Shown here in pieces: positions 11,265 through 20,181 of a stretch of DNA of 64,000 nucleotides. A program made the position numbers and the translations under genes. The notes under the pieces were generated by a model. It made no database searches and was not told the DNA's origin. It saw nothing but the letters and a program-made list of their open reading frames with translations. Each line of letters begins with the position of its first letter. Within the stretch, counting starts at the first letter, position 1. The stretch is from Comamonas serinivorans (GTDB lineage Bacteria > Pseudomonadota > Gammaproteobacteria > Burkholderiales > Burkholderiaceae_C): the NCBI RefSeq assembly GCF_002158865.1, contig NZ_CP021455.1, positions 62,001 through 126,000 on the forward strand, read 5' to 3'.

Positions 11265-11294
11265 AAAGCCAGCCGCCACGCTGGCTTTTGTTTG
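11265..11294 (+). terminator. rho-independent terminator after FHA gene
   Basis: 9-bp perfect arms (11265-11273 and 11280-11288) around a 6-nt loop, followed by a T-rich tail. It separates the phosphatase/FHA pair from the cyclase transcript. Confidence 0.8.
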
Positions 11295-11358
11295 GGCGCT
11301 GCACCCTGGTCCTTCACCTCACCTTGTCCTCACCTTGACCGTCTGAACAGGCCTCACC

Positions 11359-13560
11359 GTGACACGCCGCAACCGCGATCGCCTGCGCATGGTGCTGTGC
11401 CTGCTGCCGCTGGCCTTGTTGCTGGCCCATGTCCAGGGATGGCTGCACCTGCCGGCCGTGGATCGCCTGGATGAACGCCTGTATGACATGCGCATGCTGG
11501 GCACCATGCCGCACACCCTGGACGAGCGCGTGGTCATCGTGGACGTGGACGAAGCCAGCCTCAGCCGCATCGGGCACTGGCCCTGGAGCCGCAACCGCGT
11601 TGCCCAGCTCATCGACGAACTCCTGAACAAGCAACAGGTGCGCGCCATCGGCATCGACATGGTGTTCGCCGAAGCCGACCACAGCTCCGGCCTGGCGCAG
11701 CTGCGGCGCCTGCTGAAAAGCGAGCCCTCCGATCGCGACCTCGCCCAATGGCTGGCGGCCATCACCCCCGAGCTGGATTTCGACGGCCAGCTGGCCAATG
11801 CCATCCAGCAGCGTCCCGTGGTGCTGGGTTACTACTTCAGCAGCGATGGCGAACCGCGCATCGGCCAATTGCCGGCCCCGGTGTTCAGCCAGTCTGTGTT
11901 GCCCACAGCCCCGACGCCGCGCTGGTCTGGCTATGGCGCCAACATCGTGCCCCTGGCCGAAGCCGCGACCGCAGCGGGCTTCTTCAACGCCATCACCGAT
12001 CCCGACGGCCTGGTGCGCACGGTGCCGCTGCTCGCCCGCTACGAGGGCGGCGTCTACGAATCGCTGGCCCTGGCCACCTACCGCCTGGCCGTCGGCCCCA
12101 GCCAGCTGCTGCTCGAACACGCCCCGTCGGGCGCGCTGTCGGCGCTGCGCGTCACCGACCCGCAAGGCCGGGTCTTGAGCCGCCTGCGCACCTCCAACCT
12201 GGCCGACGCCTACATCCCGTTCCGCGGCCCAGGCGGGCCCCAGGGCGGCTCGTTCCGTTACGTCTCGGCCGCCAGCCTGCTGCTGGGCGAACTGCCGCCC
12301 GGCGAGCTTGCCGGGCGCATCGTGCTCATCGGTTCCACCGCGCCCGGCCTGCAGGACGTGCGCGCCACGCCGGTGGCGGGCACCTACCCCGGTGTCGAAG
12401 TCCATGCCAACCTGATTTCGGCCATGCTGGACAGCCGGCTGCCCCAGCAGCCTGACTATGTGCGCGGCTACGAAGTCAGCCTGCTGCTGCTGGTGAGCGG
12501 CCTGCTCATCCTGCTGCCGCGCGTGCTGCAGATCAGCAGCTCGGTGGCGCTGCACCTGGGGTTGCCGCTGGCGCTGTTCGTGCTGGATGGCTGGGCCTTC
12601 CATGCCCAGGGGCTGATCCTGCCGCTGGCCTCCGCCTTGACGTTGATCGTCTGCCTGACGGTCATCAACCTGCTGTTCGGCTACCTGATGGAAAGCCGCG
12701 ACCGCCGCCAGCTCATGCGCGTGTTCGGCACCTACGTGCCGCCCGAGCTGGTGCAGGAAATGGTCAAGCGCCCGGACGCCTACAGCATGCAGGCCAGCTC
12801 GCGCGAGCTGACCGTGATGTTCTGCGACCTGCAGGACTTCACACGCCTGTCGGAACACCTCGACCCCACCGAAGTCCAGGTCCTGCTCAACAACCTGTTC
12901 ACCCACCTGACCGAGGTCATCTACGCCCACGGCGGCACCGTCGACAAATACATGGGCGACTGCGTGATGGCCTTCTGGGGCGCACCCATGACCTGCGAAG
13001 ACCATGCCGACCGCGCCACCCATGCGGCCATGGCCATTCAGGAACGCATCAAGACGCTGAACGCGGCCCGCCGCATCGAGGGCCGCGACCCGCTGCGCAT
13101 CTGCATCGGCATCAACACCGGCATCATGGCTGTGGGCGACATGGGCTCGAACTGGCGTCGCAGCTACACGGTGATCGGCGACTCAGTCAACCTGGCGTCG
13201 CGCCTGGAAGCGCTCACCCGGGTCTACGGGTTCAACATCGTCGTCGGCGAGCGCACCTCGGTGCTGTCGTTCGAGTTCCTGTGGCAGCACATCGACAGGG
13301 TGCAGGTCAAGGGCCGCGCCCAGCTGGAAGACATCTACGCCCCGGTCAGCCTCATGACCCGGGCCAGTGCCGAGCTGGTGGCCGAGATCGACGCCTGGAA
13401 CGAAGCCCTGGCCGCCCACCTGGATGGCGATGACGTCCCCATGCGGACATTTTTACTGGCTGCGCACACCGATTCCGGTCAAAAATTGCTGTACGACACC
13501 TTTGCGGCTCGGCTGTCGCTGCCCCGTTCCACTTCAGCCCCTGCGGGCCTCCCATCGTGA
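11359..13560 (+). CDS. CHASE2-domain class III adenylate/guanylate cyclase
   Basis: A 733-residue membrane receptor cyclase starting at GTG 11359. After an N-terminal hydrophobic segment comes a periplasmic CHASE2 sensor (about 30-325), about three transmembrane helices (375-450) and a cytoplasmic class III cyclase domain (about 480-670). The two metal aspartates are D490 (F-C-D-L-Q-D-F) and D534 (D-K-Y-M-G-D-C-V-M-A-F-W). The substrate is probably ATP, though sequence alone does not exclude GTP. Its stop overlaps the start of the phosphodiesterase gene. Confidence 0.92.
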   Translation: MTRRNRDRLRMVLCLLPLALLLAHVQGWLHLPAVDRLDERLYDMRMLGTMPHTLDERVVIVDVDEASLSRIGHWPWSRNRVAQLIDELLNKQQVRAIGIDMVFAEADHSSGLAQLRRLLKSEPSDRDLAQWLAAITPELDFDGQLANAIQQRPVVLGYYFSSDGEPRIGQLPAPVFSQSVLPTAPTPRWSGYGANIVPLAEAATAAGFFNAITDPDGLVRTVPLLARYEGGVYESLALATYRLAVGPSQLLLEHAPSGALSALRVTDPQGRVLSRLRTSNLADAYIPFRGPGGPQGGSFRYVSAASLLLGELPPGELAGRIVLIGSTAPGLQDVRATPVAGTYPGVEVHANLISAMLDSRLPQQPDYVRGYEVSLLLLVSGLLILLPRVLQISSSVALHLGLPLALFVLDGWAFHAQGLILPLASALTLIVCLTVINLLFGYLMESRDRRQLMRVFGTYVPPELVQEMVKRPDAYSMQASSRELTVMFCDLQDFTRLSEHLDPTEVQVLLNNLFTHLTEVIYAHGGTVDKYMGDCVMAFWGAPMTCEDHADRATHAAMAIQERIKTLNAARRIEGRDPLRICIGINTGIMAVGDMGSNWRRSYTVIGDSVNLASRLEALTRVYGFNIVVGERTSVLSFEFLWQHIDRVQVKGRAQLEDIYAPVSLMTRASAELVAEIDAWNEALAAHLDGDDVPMRTFLLAAHTDSGQKLLYDTFAARLSLPRSTSAPAGLPS

Positions 13561-14363
13561 ACGACACACCTCTTCCCATTCGCGTGCTGGGTTGCTCCGG
13601 CGGCATCGTGGCAGGTCAGCACACCACGTCCTTCCTCGTGGACGACGACATCCTGATCGATGCGGGCACCGGGGTGGCGTCGTTGACGCTCGATGACATG
13701 CAGCGCATCGACCACGTCTTCCTCTCGCACGCGCACCTCGACCACATCCTGTGCCTGCCCCTGCTGCTCGATGCGGCCGGTGCCCTGCGCCATGCCCCGG
13801 TGCAGGTCCATGCGCTGCCCGAAACCCTGGCAGCCCTGCACCGGCATGTGTTCAACAACCAGATCTGGCCCGATTTCAGCGCCCTGCCCCGTGGCCGGCC
13901 CTACATGAACCTGGTGCCGCTGAAAACCGGCGAGGTACTGGACATCGGCAACAAACGCGTCGAGGCCCTGCCGGCCCGCCACAGCGTGCCCGCCGTGGGC
14001 TATGCGGTCAGCCGCAGCATGCCGGCGCAGCCGGCCCCGTGCTGGGTGTTCAGTGGCGACACGGGGCCCAACCGGGCGTTCTGGGAGCGCGTCAACGCGC
14101 TGGACGTGGGCATGCTGGTCATCGAAACCGCCTTCAGCGACGACGAGGCCGAACTGGCCGCCGCCAGCGGCCACATGTCCCCGGCCGTGCTGGCGGAGTC
14201 GCTGACCCACATCGCGGCCGACAAGACCTTTCCCATCTACATCAGCCACACCAAACCGGCCGAGGTGAGCAAGATCATGGGCCAGCTCAAGGCCGCCAAC
14301 CGCAACCTGTCGCGGCCACTCGACGTGCGCTGGCTGGCGACCGGTCAGCTGCTTCACCTGTGA
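13557..14363 (+). CDS. MBL-fold hydrolase, probable 3',5'-cyclic-nucleotide phosphodiesterase
   Basis: A 268-residue metallo-beta-lactamase-fold protein. The metal motif is S-H-A-H-L-D-H, with H58, H60, D62 and H63, and it resembles the class II cyclic-nucleotide phosphodiesterase signature. A late Y-I-S-H-T-K-P segment also fits that family. The GTG start overlaps the cyclase TGA by four bases, implying translational coupling. The likely role is to hydrolyse the cyclic nucleotide made by its neighbour; this is an inference from family and context. Confidence 0.82.
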   Translation: MNDTPLPIRVLGCSGGIVAGQHTTSFLVDDDILIDAGTGVASLTLDDMQRIDHVFLSHAHLDHILCLPLLLDAAGALRHAPVQVHALPETLAALHRHVFNNQIWPDFSALPRGRPYMNLVPLKTGEVLDIGNKRVEALPARHSVPAVGYAVSRSMPAQPAPCWVFSGDTGPNRAFWERVNALDVGMLVIETAFSDDEAELAAASGHMSPAVLAESLTHIAADKTFPIYISHTKPAEVSKIMGQLKAANRNLSRPLDVRWLATGQLLHL

Positions 14364-14374
14364 ATTTTGAAGCA

Positions 14375-14420
14375 GTATCTGGGTGTTTCCGTTGTTTTAA
14401 AAACGACAACGAGCGGATAC
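14375..14420. repeat. 46-bp palindromic element E3 (convergent MBL/ligase)
   Basis: GTAT-N38-ATAC, 46 bp, with inner CCGTT at 14389. It lies between convergent genes. The rest of 14364-14672 holds nothing I recognise. Confidence 0.85.
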
Positions 14421-14672
14421 TGCCATCCATCTTGCATGACGATGGCATGCGCCTCGGCCAGCCTTCCGCACCCTGCGCACTGAACCCGGCATGCTGGCGT
14501 GAGGAGCCTGCAGGTCAGGGCTTGCCCCTCCCCGGCCGTGGGCGTTCGTGCTGGTACAGACCTGAACGAAGCGGGCGCCGCCCCAGCGCCATGCAGCCAA
14601 GGTCCGGCCGCGTCGGCCCCGGTCGCGAGGGATGCCACCAAGCCCGCCCGCCGCAGGCCAAGGGCAGCCGGA

Positions 14673-16331
14673 TCAGCCTCCGGCGGCCAGCCGCTCGGCC
14701 GCCATCTGGCGCAAGGCCGCGCGCTGCACCTTGGTGCCGTTCGCGCCCTGGGTCACGGGGAATTCGCTCACCACCCAGATGCGGACCGGCAGCTTGAAGG
14801 CGGCGAGCCGCGGCCGCAGCTGGTCGCGCAGCGCGACGGCTTCGGGCGCAGCGCCGGCAGCCGGAATCACGAACGCCGCGCAGGCGGGCTTGCCGTCCAG
14901 CCGCACCTCCACCACCTGGGCCGAGGCCACGTCGGGCAGGGCCATGAGCTGGCTTTCGATCTCGACCGGGCTGACCAGGAAGCCGCCCAGGCGCATGGCG
15001 TCGCCCAGGCGGGCCAGGTACACAAAGCTGCCATCCCCGCGCAGGTAGGCCAGGTCGCCGGTGCGGAAGAAGCCGTCGTCGGTGAAGGCGGCGGCCGTGG
15101 CGTCGGGGTCGTTCAGGTAGCCGACGAAGTTGCTGTCGGCCCGGATCTCCAGCTCACCCGCCTCGCCATCGGGCAGCAGCTGGCCGGTGTCCCTGTCCCG
15201 CACCCGCAGCTGGATGGCGGTGTCGCCAGCCGGCCGGCCGCCGCCCTTGACCACCTGATCGATGGCCTGGTCCTCGTCCTGCATCGAGAACAGCGCCTGC
15301 ACCTCGCTGGAGCCATACAGGCCGATGACGGGCAAGCCCTGTTCGCGCGCCGGGATGCCGAAGTCCTCGGCGCTGGACACGAACGAGGCAAAGCCGAACC
15401 GGCGCAGCGAGGGCAAGGGCGACGACGATGACGACGCCGGCTGTGTGCCCTCGCCGGGCTGCAGCAGCGCCTCCTGCAGGCGGTGGCCCATGTCGTCGCT
15501 GCCGTAGAGGTGGGTGATCTGGTGCCGCTCGATCAGCGCCAGCGCCTCGCGCACCTCGAACACCGCCGTCACCACCAGCTCGGCGCGCGCGTACAAGGCT
15601 GCGAACGCGGCGTTGAACCCGAACACGCCGCAGAACGGGATCACCGCCAGCAGGCGGGCGCCCGGCTGGTCGAACGCGTAGGCGCGGGCCACGCGGGCCG
15701 TGTGCCGCAGCAGGGTGCGCTGGGTGTGCGTGACCAGCTTGGGCCCCTTGGTCGTGCCTGAGGTGGTGAACAGCATCATGGGCGCATCGGCATCGCTCAG
15801 GTCCTCGGCCAGCGGCGCCAGCGATTCGAACGCGCAACGCAGCTGCCGCCGCCCGCCCGGGCCGGTGGCCGGCACCTCGGCCGGGGCGCGCAGCAGGGCC
15901 AGGGTGCGCAGGGCCGGCAAGCCGGCCAGGTCGACGCCGGCCAGCACCTGCGCAAAGTCGATGTGGTGGAAGCTGGGCTCGTAAATCAGCATGCACGCGC
16001 CCGACTTCTCGAGGATGTAATGCAGTTCGCTGCTGCGGTAGCGCGTGTTCACGGTGACCAGGCAGGCGCCGCGCCGCGCCAGCGCCACCAGCAGCACCAG
16101 CCATTCCCAGCGGTTGGCCAGCCACACCGCCACGCGGTCGCCCGGGCCCACGCCCTGCTCGGCCAGCCAGCGCGTGGCGCGCAGCGTCTGCTGCTCGAAT
16201 TCGGCCCAGTTCATCTCGCGCCCCTGCTCGATCAGCGCCAGCGCATCGGGGTGCTGCTGCGCATGGGCCGCGGTCAGGGCGGCGAACGTGGGCCAGGCCG
16301 GCTGGATGTGGGCGGTGGATGGGTGGGTCAT
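14673..16331 (-). CDS. AMP-dependent acyl-CoA synthetase/ligase
   Basis: A 552-residue class I adenylate-forming enzyme. The P-loop is T-T-S-G-T-T-K-G-P-K and the C-terminal lysine region lies in Q-G-A-N-G-T-K-V-Q-R. The ATG at 16331 follows an AGGA site; an upstream frame to 16448 would run through element E4 and is not needed. It is the last gene of the minus-strand liv-type set, so it may activate the organic acid that the transporter imports. The substrate cannot be read from the sequence. Confidence 0.85.
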   Translation of the reverse strand: MTHPSTAHIQPAWPTFAALTAAHAQQHPDALALIEQGREMNWAEFEQQTLRATRWLAEQGVGPGDRVAVWLANRWEWLVLLVALARRGACLVTVNTRYRSSELHYILEKSGACMLIYEPSFHHIDFAQVLAGVDLAGLPALRTLALLRAPAEVPATGPGGRRQLRCAFESLAPLAEDLSDADAPMMLFTTSGTTKGPKLVTHTQRTLLRHTARVARAYAFDQPGARLLAVIPFCGVFGFNAAFAALYARAELVVTAVFEVREALALIERHQITHLYGSDDMGHRLQEALLQPGEGTQPASSSSSPLPSLRRFGFASFVSSAEDFGIPAREQGLPVIGLYGSSEVQALFSMQDEDQAIDQVVKGGGRPAGDTAIQLRVRDRDTGQLLPDGEAGELEIRADSNFVGYLNDPDATAAAFTDDGFFRTGDLAYLRGDGSFVYLARLGDAMRLGGFLVSPVEIESQLMALPDVASAQVVEVRLDGKPACAAFVIPAAGAAPEAVALRDQLRPRLAAFKLPVRIWVVSEFPVTQGANGTKVQRAALRQMAAERLAAGG

Positions 16332-16379
16332 GGGAACATCCTGACGAGAAGGGGAAAGCAAGGAACTACGCTCAACGGG

Positions 16380-16425
16380 GTATGGCCTGCTTGCCGTTTG
16401 ACATGGAAAGGCAGTGAACGCATAC
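16380..16425. repeat. 46-bp palindromic element E4 (livF/ligase spacer)
   Basis: GTAT-N38-ATAC, 46 bp, with inner CCGTT. It sits about 50 bp upstream of the acyl-CoA ligase start. The remaining spacer (16426-16704) shows no gene. Confidence 0.8.
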
Positions 16426-16704
16426 ATCATCCAATCGCCATGATGCATGCCGTGTCACGGCCGCGCCTGGCACTGCGCCTGGCTGACACCGAAGCGGCGC
16501 TGGCGCCGACGGTGCGCGGCGGACCCGCTGCAGGCCGTGCACCGCCCGCCGCCTTGGGTGGCGCCCGACCACGGCGGCGTGCCGCGACACCCGACCGCCG
16601 CACCCCACCGCAGCGACGCGGTGCCATGGCATCAGACCGAAACGGCAGCGACCCGCGTCGCGATCCGGCGCGACCGGCCGGGCGCCGCCCGCGGGTCGCA
16701 GGCC

Positions 16705-17418
16705 TCAGTACAGGGCCATGAGCTTGGCGTTGTCCTGCAACTCGGCCGGCACGGTTTCGTGGATCAGCGCGCCCGACTTCATGACGATGACGCGGTCGGC
16801 GATCTTGAGCGCCTCTTTCACGTTCTGCTCGACCAGCAGGATGGACACGCCCGTCTTGAGCTGCATCTCGCGGATGGGCGCCATCAGGTCCTGGAACAGC
16901 TTGGGCGCCAGGCCGATGGAGGGCTCGTCCATGAGCAGCACCCGGGGCTGGTTGAGCAGCGCGCGCCCGATGGACACCATCTGCTGCTGACCGCCCGACA
17001 GCGAACCCGCGCGCTGCTGCAGGAAGTTGCGCATCGCCGGCAGCGTCTCCAACACCCAGGCCAGCCGCTGCGCGCGCTGCGCCTGCGGCACCTGCGCGGC
17101 CCACATGCCCATCTCCAGCGTCTCGCTGACCGAAAGGTTGGGGAACACCCCGCGCCCCTCGGGCACCAGCGACACGCCCGCCGCCGTCAGGCTGCGCGGA
17201 TCGGCGCTGGCCACGGGCTTGCCGTGCAGGCGGATCTCGCCCGAGGTCGGGCTCATGAGCCCGAACAGCGTCTTGAGCAGCGTGGACTTGCCCGCCCCGT
17301 TGTGGCCGATGAGGCACAGCACCTCGCCGGCCCGCAGGTTCATGCTCACGCCGTCCAGCACCGGACGGCCGCCATAGCCCACCACCAGGTTGTGGGCTTC
17401 CAGCACCAGGTTGTTCAT
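16705..17418 (-). CDS. livF: branched-chain amino acid-type ABC transporter ATPase
   Basis: 237 residues with Walker A G-H-N-G-A-G-K-S-T, the signature S-L-S-G-G-Q-Q-Q-M and Walker B V-L-L-M-D-E-P-S, plus the short LivF-type C-terminus. It is the fifth gene of the minus-strand transporter set. The liv name describes the family; with an acyl-CoA ligase at the end of the set the real substrate may be an organic acid. Confidence 0.93.
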   Translation of the reverse strand: MNNLVLEAHNLVVGYGGRPVLDGVSMNLRAGEVLCLIGHNGAGKSTLLKTLFGLMSPTSGEIRLHGKPVASADPRSLTAAGVSLVPEGRGVFPNLSVSETLEMGMWAAQVPQAQRAQRLAWVLETLPAMRNFLQQRAGSLSGGQQQMVSIGRALLNQPRVLLMDEPSIGLAPKLFQDLMAPIREMQLKTGVSILLVEQNVKEALKIADRVIVMKSGALIHETVPAELQDNAKLMALY

Positions 17419-17447
17419 GCGGTGTCCCCTTGGCTGAAGGCATTGGG

Positions 17448-17493
17448 GTATGAGGCCACTGCCGTTTCACATGAGACGGCCATGACCCCATAC
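17448..17493. repeat. 46-bp palindromic element E5 (livG/livF spacer)
   Basis: GTAT-N38-ATAC, 46 bp. It lies inside an operon between two same-strand genes. Confidence 0.85.
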
Positions 17494-17506
17494 TGCATCA
17501 TCTGTG

Positions 17507-18304
17507 TCATGCCGTCTGCTCCCCGAAGTAGATCGCCGCCAGCTTGGGGTCGCTCAGGATGGTCTTGGGATCACCCTCGGCCAGCAGCTTGCCCTGGTCC
17601 AGGAAGGCGATGCGGTCGGAGATGCCGACCACGATGTCGAGGTTGTGCTCGATGATGCAGACCGTGATGCCGCTCGCCACGCTGTCGCGCAGCAGGCCCA
17701 GAAAGCGCTCGTACGAGCCGCGGTCCAGACCCGACGCGGGCTCGTCCAGCAGCCAGATGCGCGCGTCCGAGGCCAGCACGCGCGCCATGCTGAGGAATTT
17801 GCGCTCGGCGTACGACAGGTCGATCGCGCGCTCCTTGGCGCGCGCCGTCAGGCCCACGCGCGCCAGGATCTGCGCCGTGCGCGCCCGTCGCTCGGCCTTG
17901 GCCGCCTTGCCGCCGCCTTGCCAGAGCCAGGCCGCGGGCTCCATCACCGTGGTCACGTTGTCTTCCACGCTCATGTGGTCGAACAGGCGCAGGTCCTGGA
18001 AGGTGCGCGCAATGCCCAGCCGCGCAATCTGCCAGGGCGAACGGCCCAGCACGGACTGGCCCTGCCAGCGCACCTCGCCGCTTTCGGGCTTGAGGTGGCC
18101 GGTGATCTGGTTGAACAGCGTGGTCTTGCCGGCGCCATTGGGGCCGACCAACGTGGTGACGATGCCCGCGCGCAGCTGCAACGAGACGTCGTTGGTCACC
18201 CTCAGGCCGCCAAAGGACTTGTTGAGGTGCGCGATGTCGAGCAGCACCTCGCCCGGTGTGCGGGCCTCGGTGGGCATGGTGGATTGGGTTTGCGGTGCGT
18301 TCAT
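17507..18304 (-). CDS. livG: branched-chain amino acid-type ABC transporter ATPase
   Basis: 265 residues with Walker A G-P-N-G-A-G-K-T-T, the signature D-L-S-Y-A-E-R-K and Walker B I-W-L-L-D-E-P, and the C-terminal region usual for LivG. The ATG at 18304 overlaps the livM TGA by four bases, so translation is coupled. The signature S-Y-A-E rather than S-G-G-Q is a known LivG-type variation. Confidence 0.93.
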   Translation of the reverse strand: MNAPQTQSTMPTEARTPGEVLLDIAHLNKSFGGLRVTNDVSLQLRAGIVTTLVGPNGAGKTTLFNQITGHLKPESGEVRWQGQSVLGRSPWQIARLGIARTFQDLRLFDHMSVEDNVTTVMEPAAWLWQGGGKAAKAERRARTAQILARVGLTARAKERAIDLSYAERKFLSMARVLASDARIWLLDEPASGLDRGSYERFLGLLRDSVASGITVCIIEHNLDIVVGISDRIAFLDQGKLLAEGDPKTILSDPKLAAIYFGEQTA

Positions 18305-19182
18305 TTCACCCCCCCGTGTTTGCCGCCCATGATGCCGCCCGGGCGGAAGATCATCAGCAGCACCATGGCCGCGCCATAGATGATCTGCTGGATGGAGCCG
18401 ACCTCGGTCTGCGGCAGCCCGGGGATGTAGCTGGTCAGGCTGGGGATGAGCATGAGCAGCACCGCGCCCACCAGCGGCCCCCAGATGGTGCCGGTGCCGC
18501 CGATGATGACCATGGCCATCACCAGCACCGAGGTGTCCAGCGTGAAGCTCTCCACGTTGACGAAGCTCATGTAGAACGCATAGACCACGCCGGCCGTGGC
18601 CGCCAGTGCCGACGAGAACACGACCGAGAGCGTCTTGATCATGGCCACGTTCTTGCCGTAGGCCAGCGCGGCCGATTCGCTGTCGCGGATCGCCTGCAGG
18701 TTGCGCCCGAAGCTCGAATGCAGCAGCGTGTTGATGGCCAGCAGGATCAGCACCAGCATGACCACCGACCAGATCAGGAAGGCCGTGGGCGACTCGAAGC
18801 TCAGGCCCGGCAGCGAGGCTGGCGGAAAGCCCATCACGCCACCGATGCCGCCGGTCACGCTCTTCCACTCCGAAAACACGGTCACGCCGATGACCTGCAG
18901 CCCCAGCGAGGCGGCGACGAAGTATTCGCCGCGCACGCGCAGGGCCGGCAGCGCCAGCGCCAGCCCCACCAGGGCCGAGATGAGCATCGCGGCCGGCAGG
19001 ATCACCAGCAGCGAGCCCGTGAAATGCAGCGCCACATAGGCCGCCACGTATGAGCCGATGCCGAAGAAGATGGCGTGGGCCAGCGAGAAGATGCCCGCAT
19101 AGCCCATGATGAAGTTCAGCGTCACCGCCAGCGTGGCGTTGACACAGATGAGGACCAAGAGGTTGATGATGTAACTGGTCAT
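18301..19182 (-). CDS. livM: branched-chain amino acid-type ABC transporter permease
   Basis: A 293-residue inner-membrane permease with about 8-10 hydrophobic helices and the LivM motif G-Y-A-G-I-F-S-L-A-H-A-I-F-F-G-I-G-S-Y. It overlaps livG by four bases and starts 7 bp after livH ends. Confidence 0.93.
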   Translation of the reverse strand: MTSYIINLLVLICVNATLAVTLNFIMGYAGIFSLAHAIFFGIGSYVAAYVALHFTGSLLVILPAAMLISALVGLALALPALRVRGEYFVAASLGLQVIGVTVFSEWKSVTGGIGGVMGFPPASLPGLSFESPTAFLIWSVVMLVLILLAINTLLHSSFGRNLQAIRDSESAALAYGKNVAMIKTLSVVFSSALAATAGVVYAFYMSFVNVESFTLDTSVLVMAMVIIGGTGTIWGPLVGAVLLMLIPSLTSYIPGLPQTEVGSIQQIIYGAAMVLLMIFRPGGIMGGKHGGVK

Positions 19183-19189
19183 GGCGGCC

Positions 19190-20056
19190 TCAATTCGTCA
19201 CAGGGCGGCCGAAGAAGCCGGACGGGCGGAACAGGATGAAGGCGAACAGCACGACGAAGGTCACGGCCTCGCTCCACTGCGGGTCCAGCACCCACAGGGC
19301 CAGGCTTTCGGCCACGCCCAGCAGCACGCCGGCACAGGCGGCGCCGCGCAGGCTGCCCACGCCGCCGACGATGGTGGCCGCCAGGCTGATGAGCATGACG
19401 TGGTGGCCGATGGCCGGGTTCAGCCCGCCCGTCAGGCCGGTGATGATGGCCGCAGGCACGACGATGAACGAGCCCAGCGCGAACACCAGGGTGGACAGGC
19501 GACGCGGGCTCAGGCCGTAGACCTTCACCAGCGCCGGGTTGTCGGCCAGCGCACGCAGCGCGGTGCCGGTGTGCGTGCGCGTGAGGAACAGCTGCAGCGC
19601 GCCGAAGAACACCAGGCCGCAGACGATGGCGATGCCGGCGATCGGCGACAGGATCAGGCCGTTCCACTCCACGCCCTTGGACAGCGGCGAATCGATGGAC
19701 ACGAAGGCGCGGCCGAACACCATGCCGATGACGTTCTGCACCACGATGCCGACGCCGAAGGCGGCCACGAACACGGTGAAGAACGAGCCTTCATGGCGCT
19801 GGATGGGCGCGTAGACCAGGCGGTCGAGCAGCACGCCGAAGACCACGGCCGCCAGCGCGCACACCAGCGAAGCCGGCACCCAGTGCCAGCCCAGCACGGC
19901 GTACATCTCGTAGAACACATAGGCCGCGATCGTCAGCGTGGCGCCATGGGCAAAGTGAAAGATCTTGGTGGAGCCAAAGATCAGCGAAAAGCCCACAGCC
20001 GTGAGCGCATAGAGCGCCCCCAGCTGCAGGCCATTGACCAGCAACTGCAAAAACAT
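19190..20056 (-). CDS. livH: branched-chain amino acid-type ABC transporter permease
   Basis: A 288-residue membrane permease beginning M-F-L-Q-L-L-V-N-G-L-Q-L-G-A-L-Y-A-L, a typical LivH start, with the F-H-F-A-H-G-A motif. It pairs with LivM to form the translocation channel. A 46-bp element separates it from the upstream binding-protein gene. Confidence 0.93.
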   Translation of the reverse strand: MFLQLLVNGLQLGALYALTAVGFSLIFGSTKIFHFAHGATLTIAAYVFYEMYAVLGWHWVPASLVCALAAVVFGVLLDRLVYAPIQRHEGSFFTVFVAAFGVGIVVQNVIGMVFGRAFVSIDSPLSKGVEWNGLILSPIAGIAIVCGLVFFGALQLFLTRTHTGTALRALADNPALVKVYGLSPRRLSTLVFALGSFIVVPAAIITGLTGGLNPAIGHHVMLISLAATIVGGVGSLRGAACAGVLLGVAESLALWVLDPQWSEAVTFVVLFAFILFRPSGFFGRPVTN

Positions 20057-20108
20057 CGGATCGCTCCTCGCGTCAAGTCTGCGTCAAGCGCCGCGAATGA
20101 CGCATGGT

Positions 20109-20154
20109 GTATGCGCATGTCGCCAATGAATGGTCATCGGTGACCGCCTCATAC
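20109..20154. repeat. 46-bp palindromic element E6 (binding protein/livH spacer)
   Basis: GTAT-N38-ATAC, 46 bp. The inner arms differ from the usual CCGTT/AACGG but still pair with each other (CCxATGA with TCATxGG). Confidence 0.75.
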
Positions 20155-20181
20155 TCCACACCTCATTCACAGCCGCCCGAT

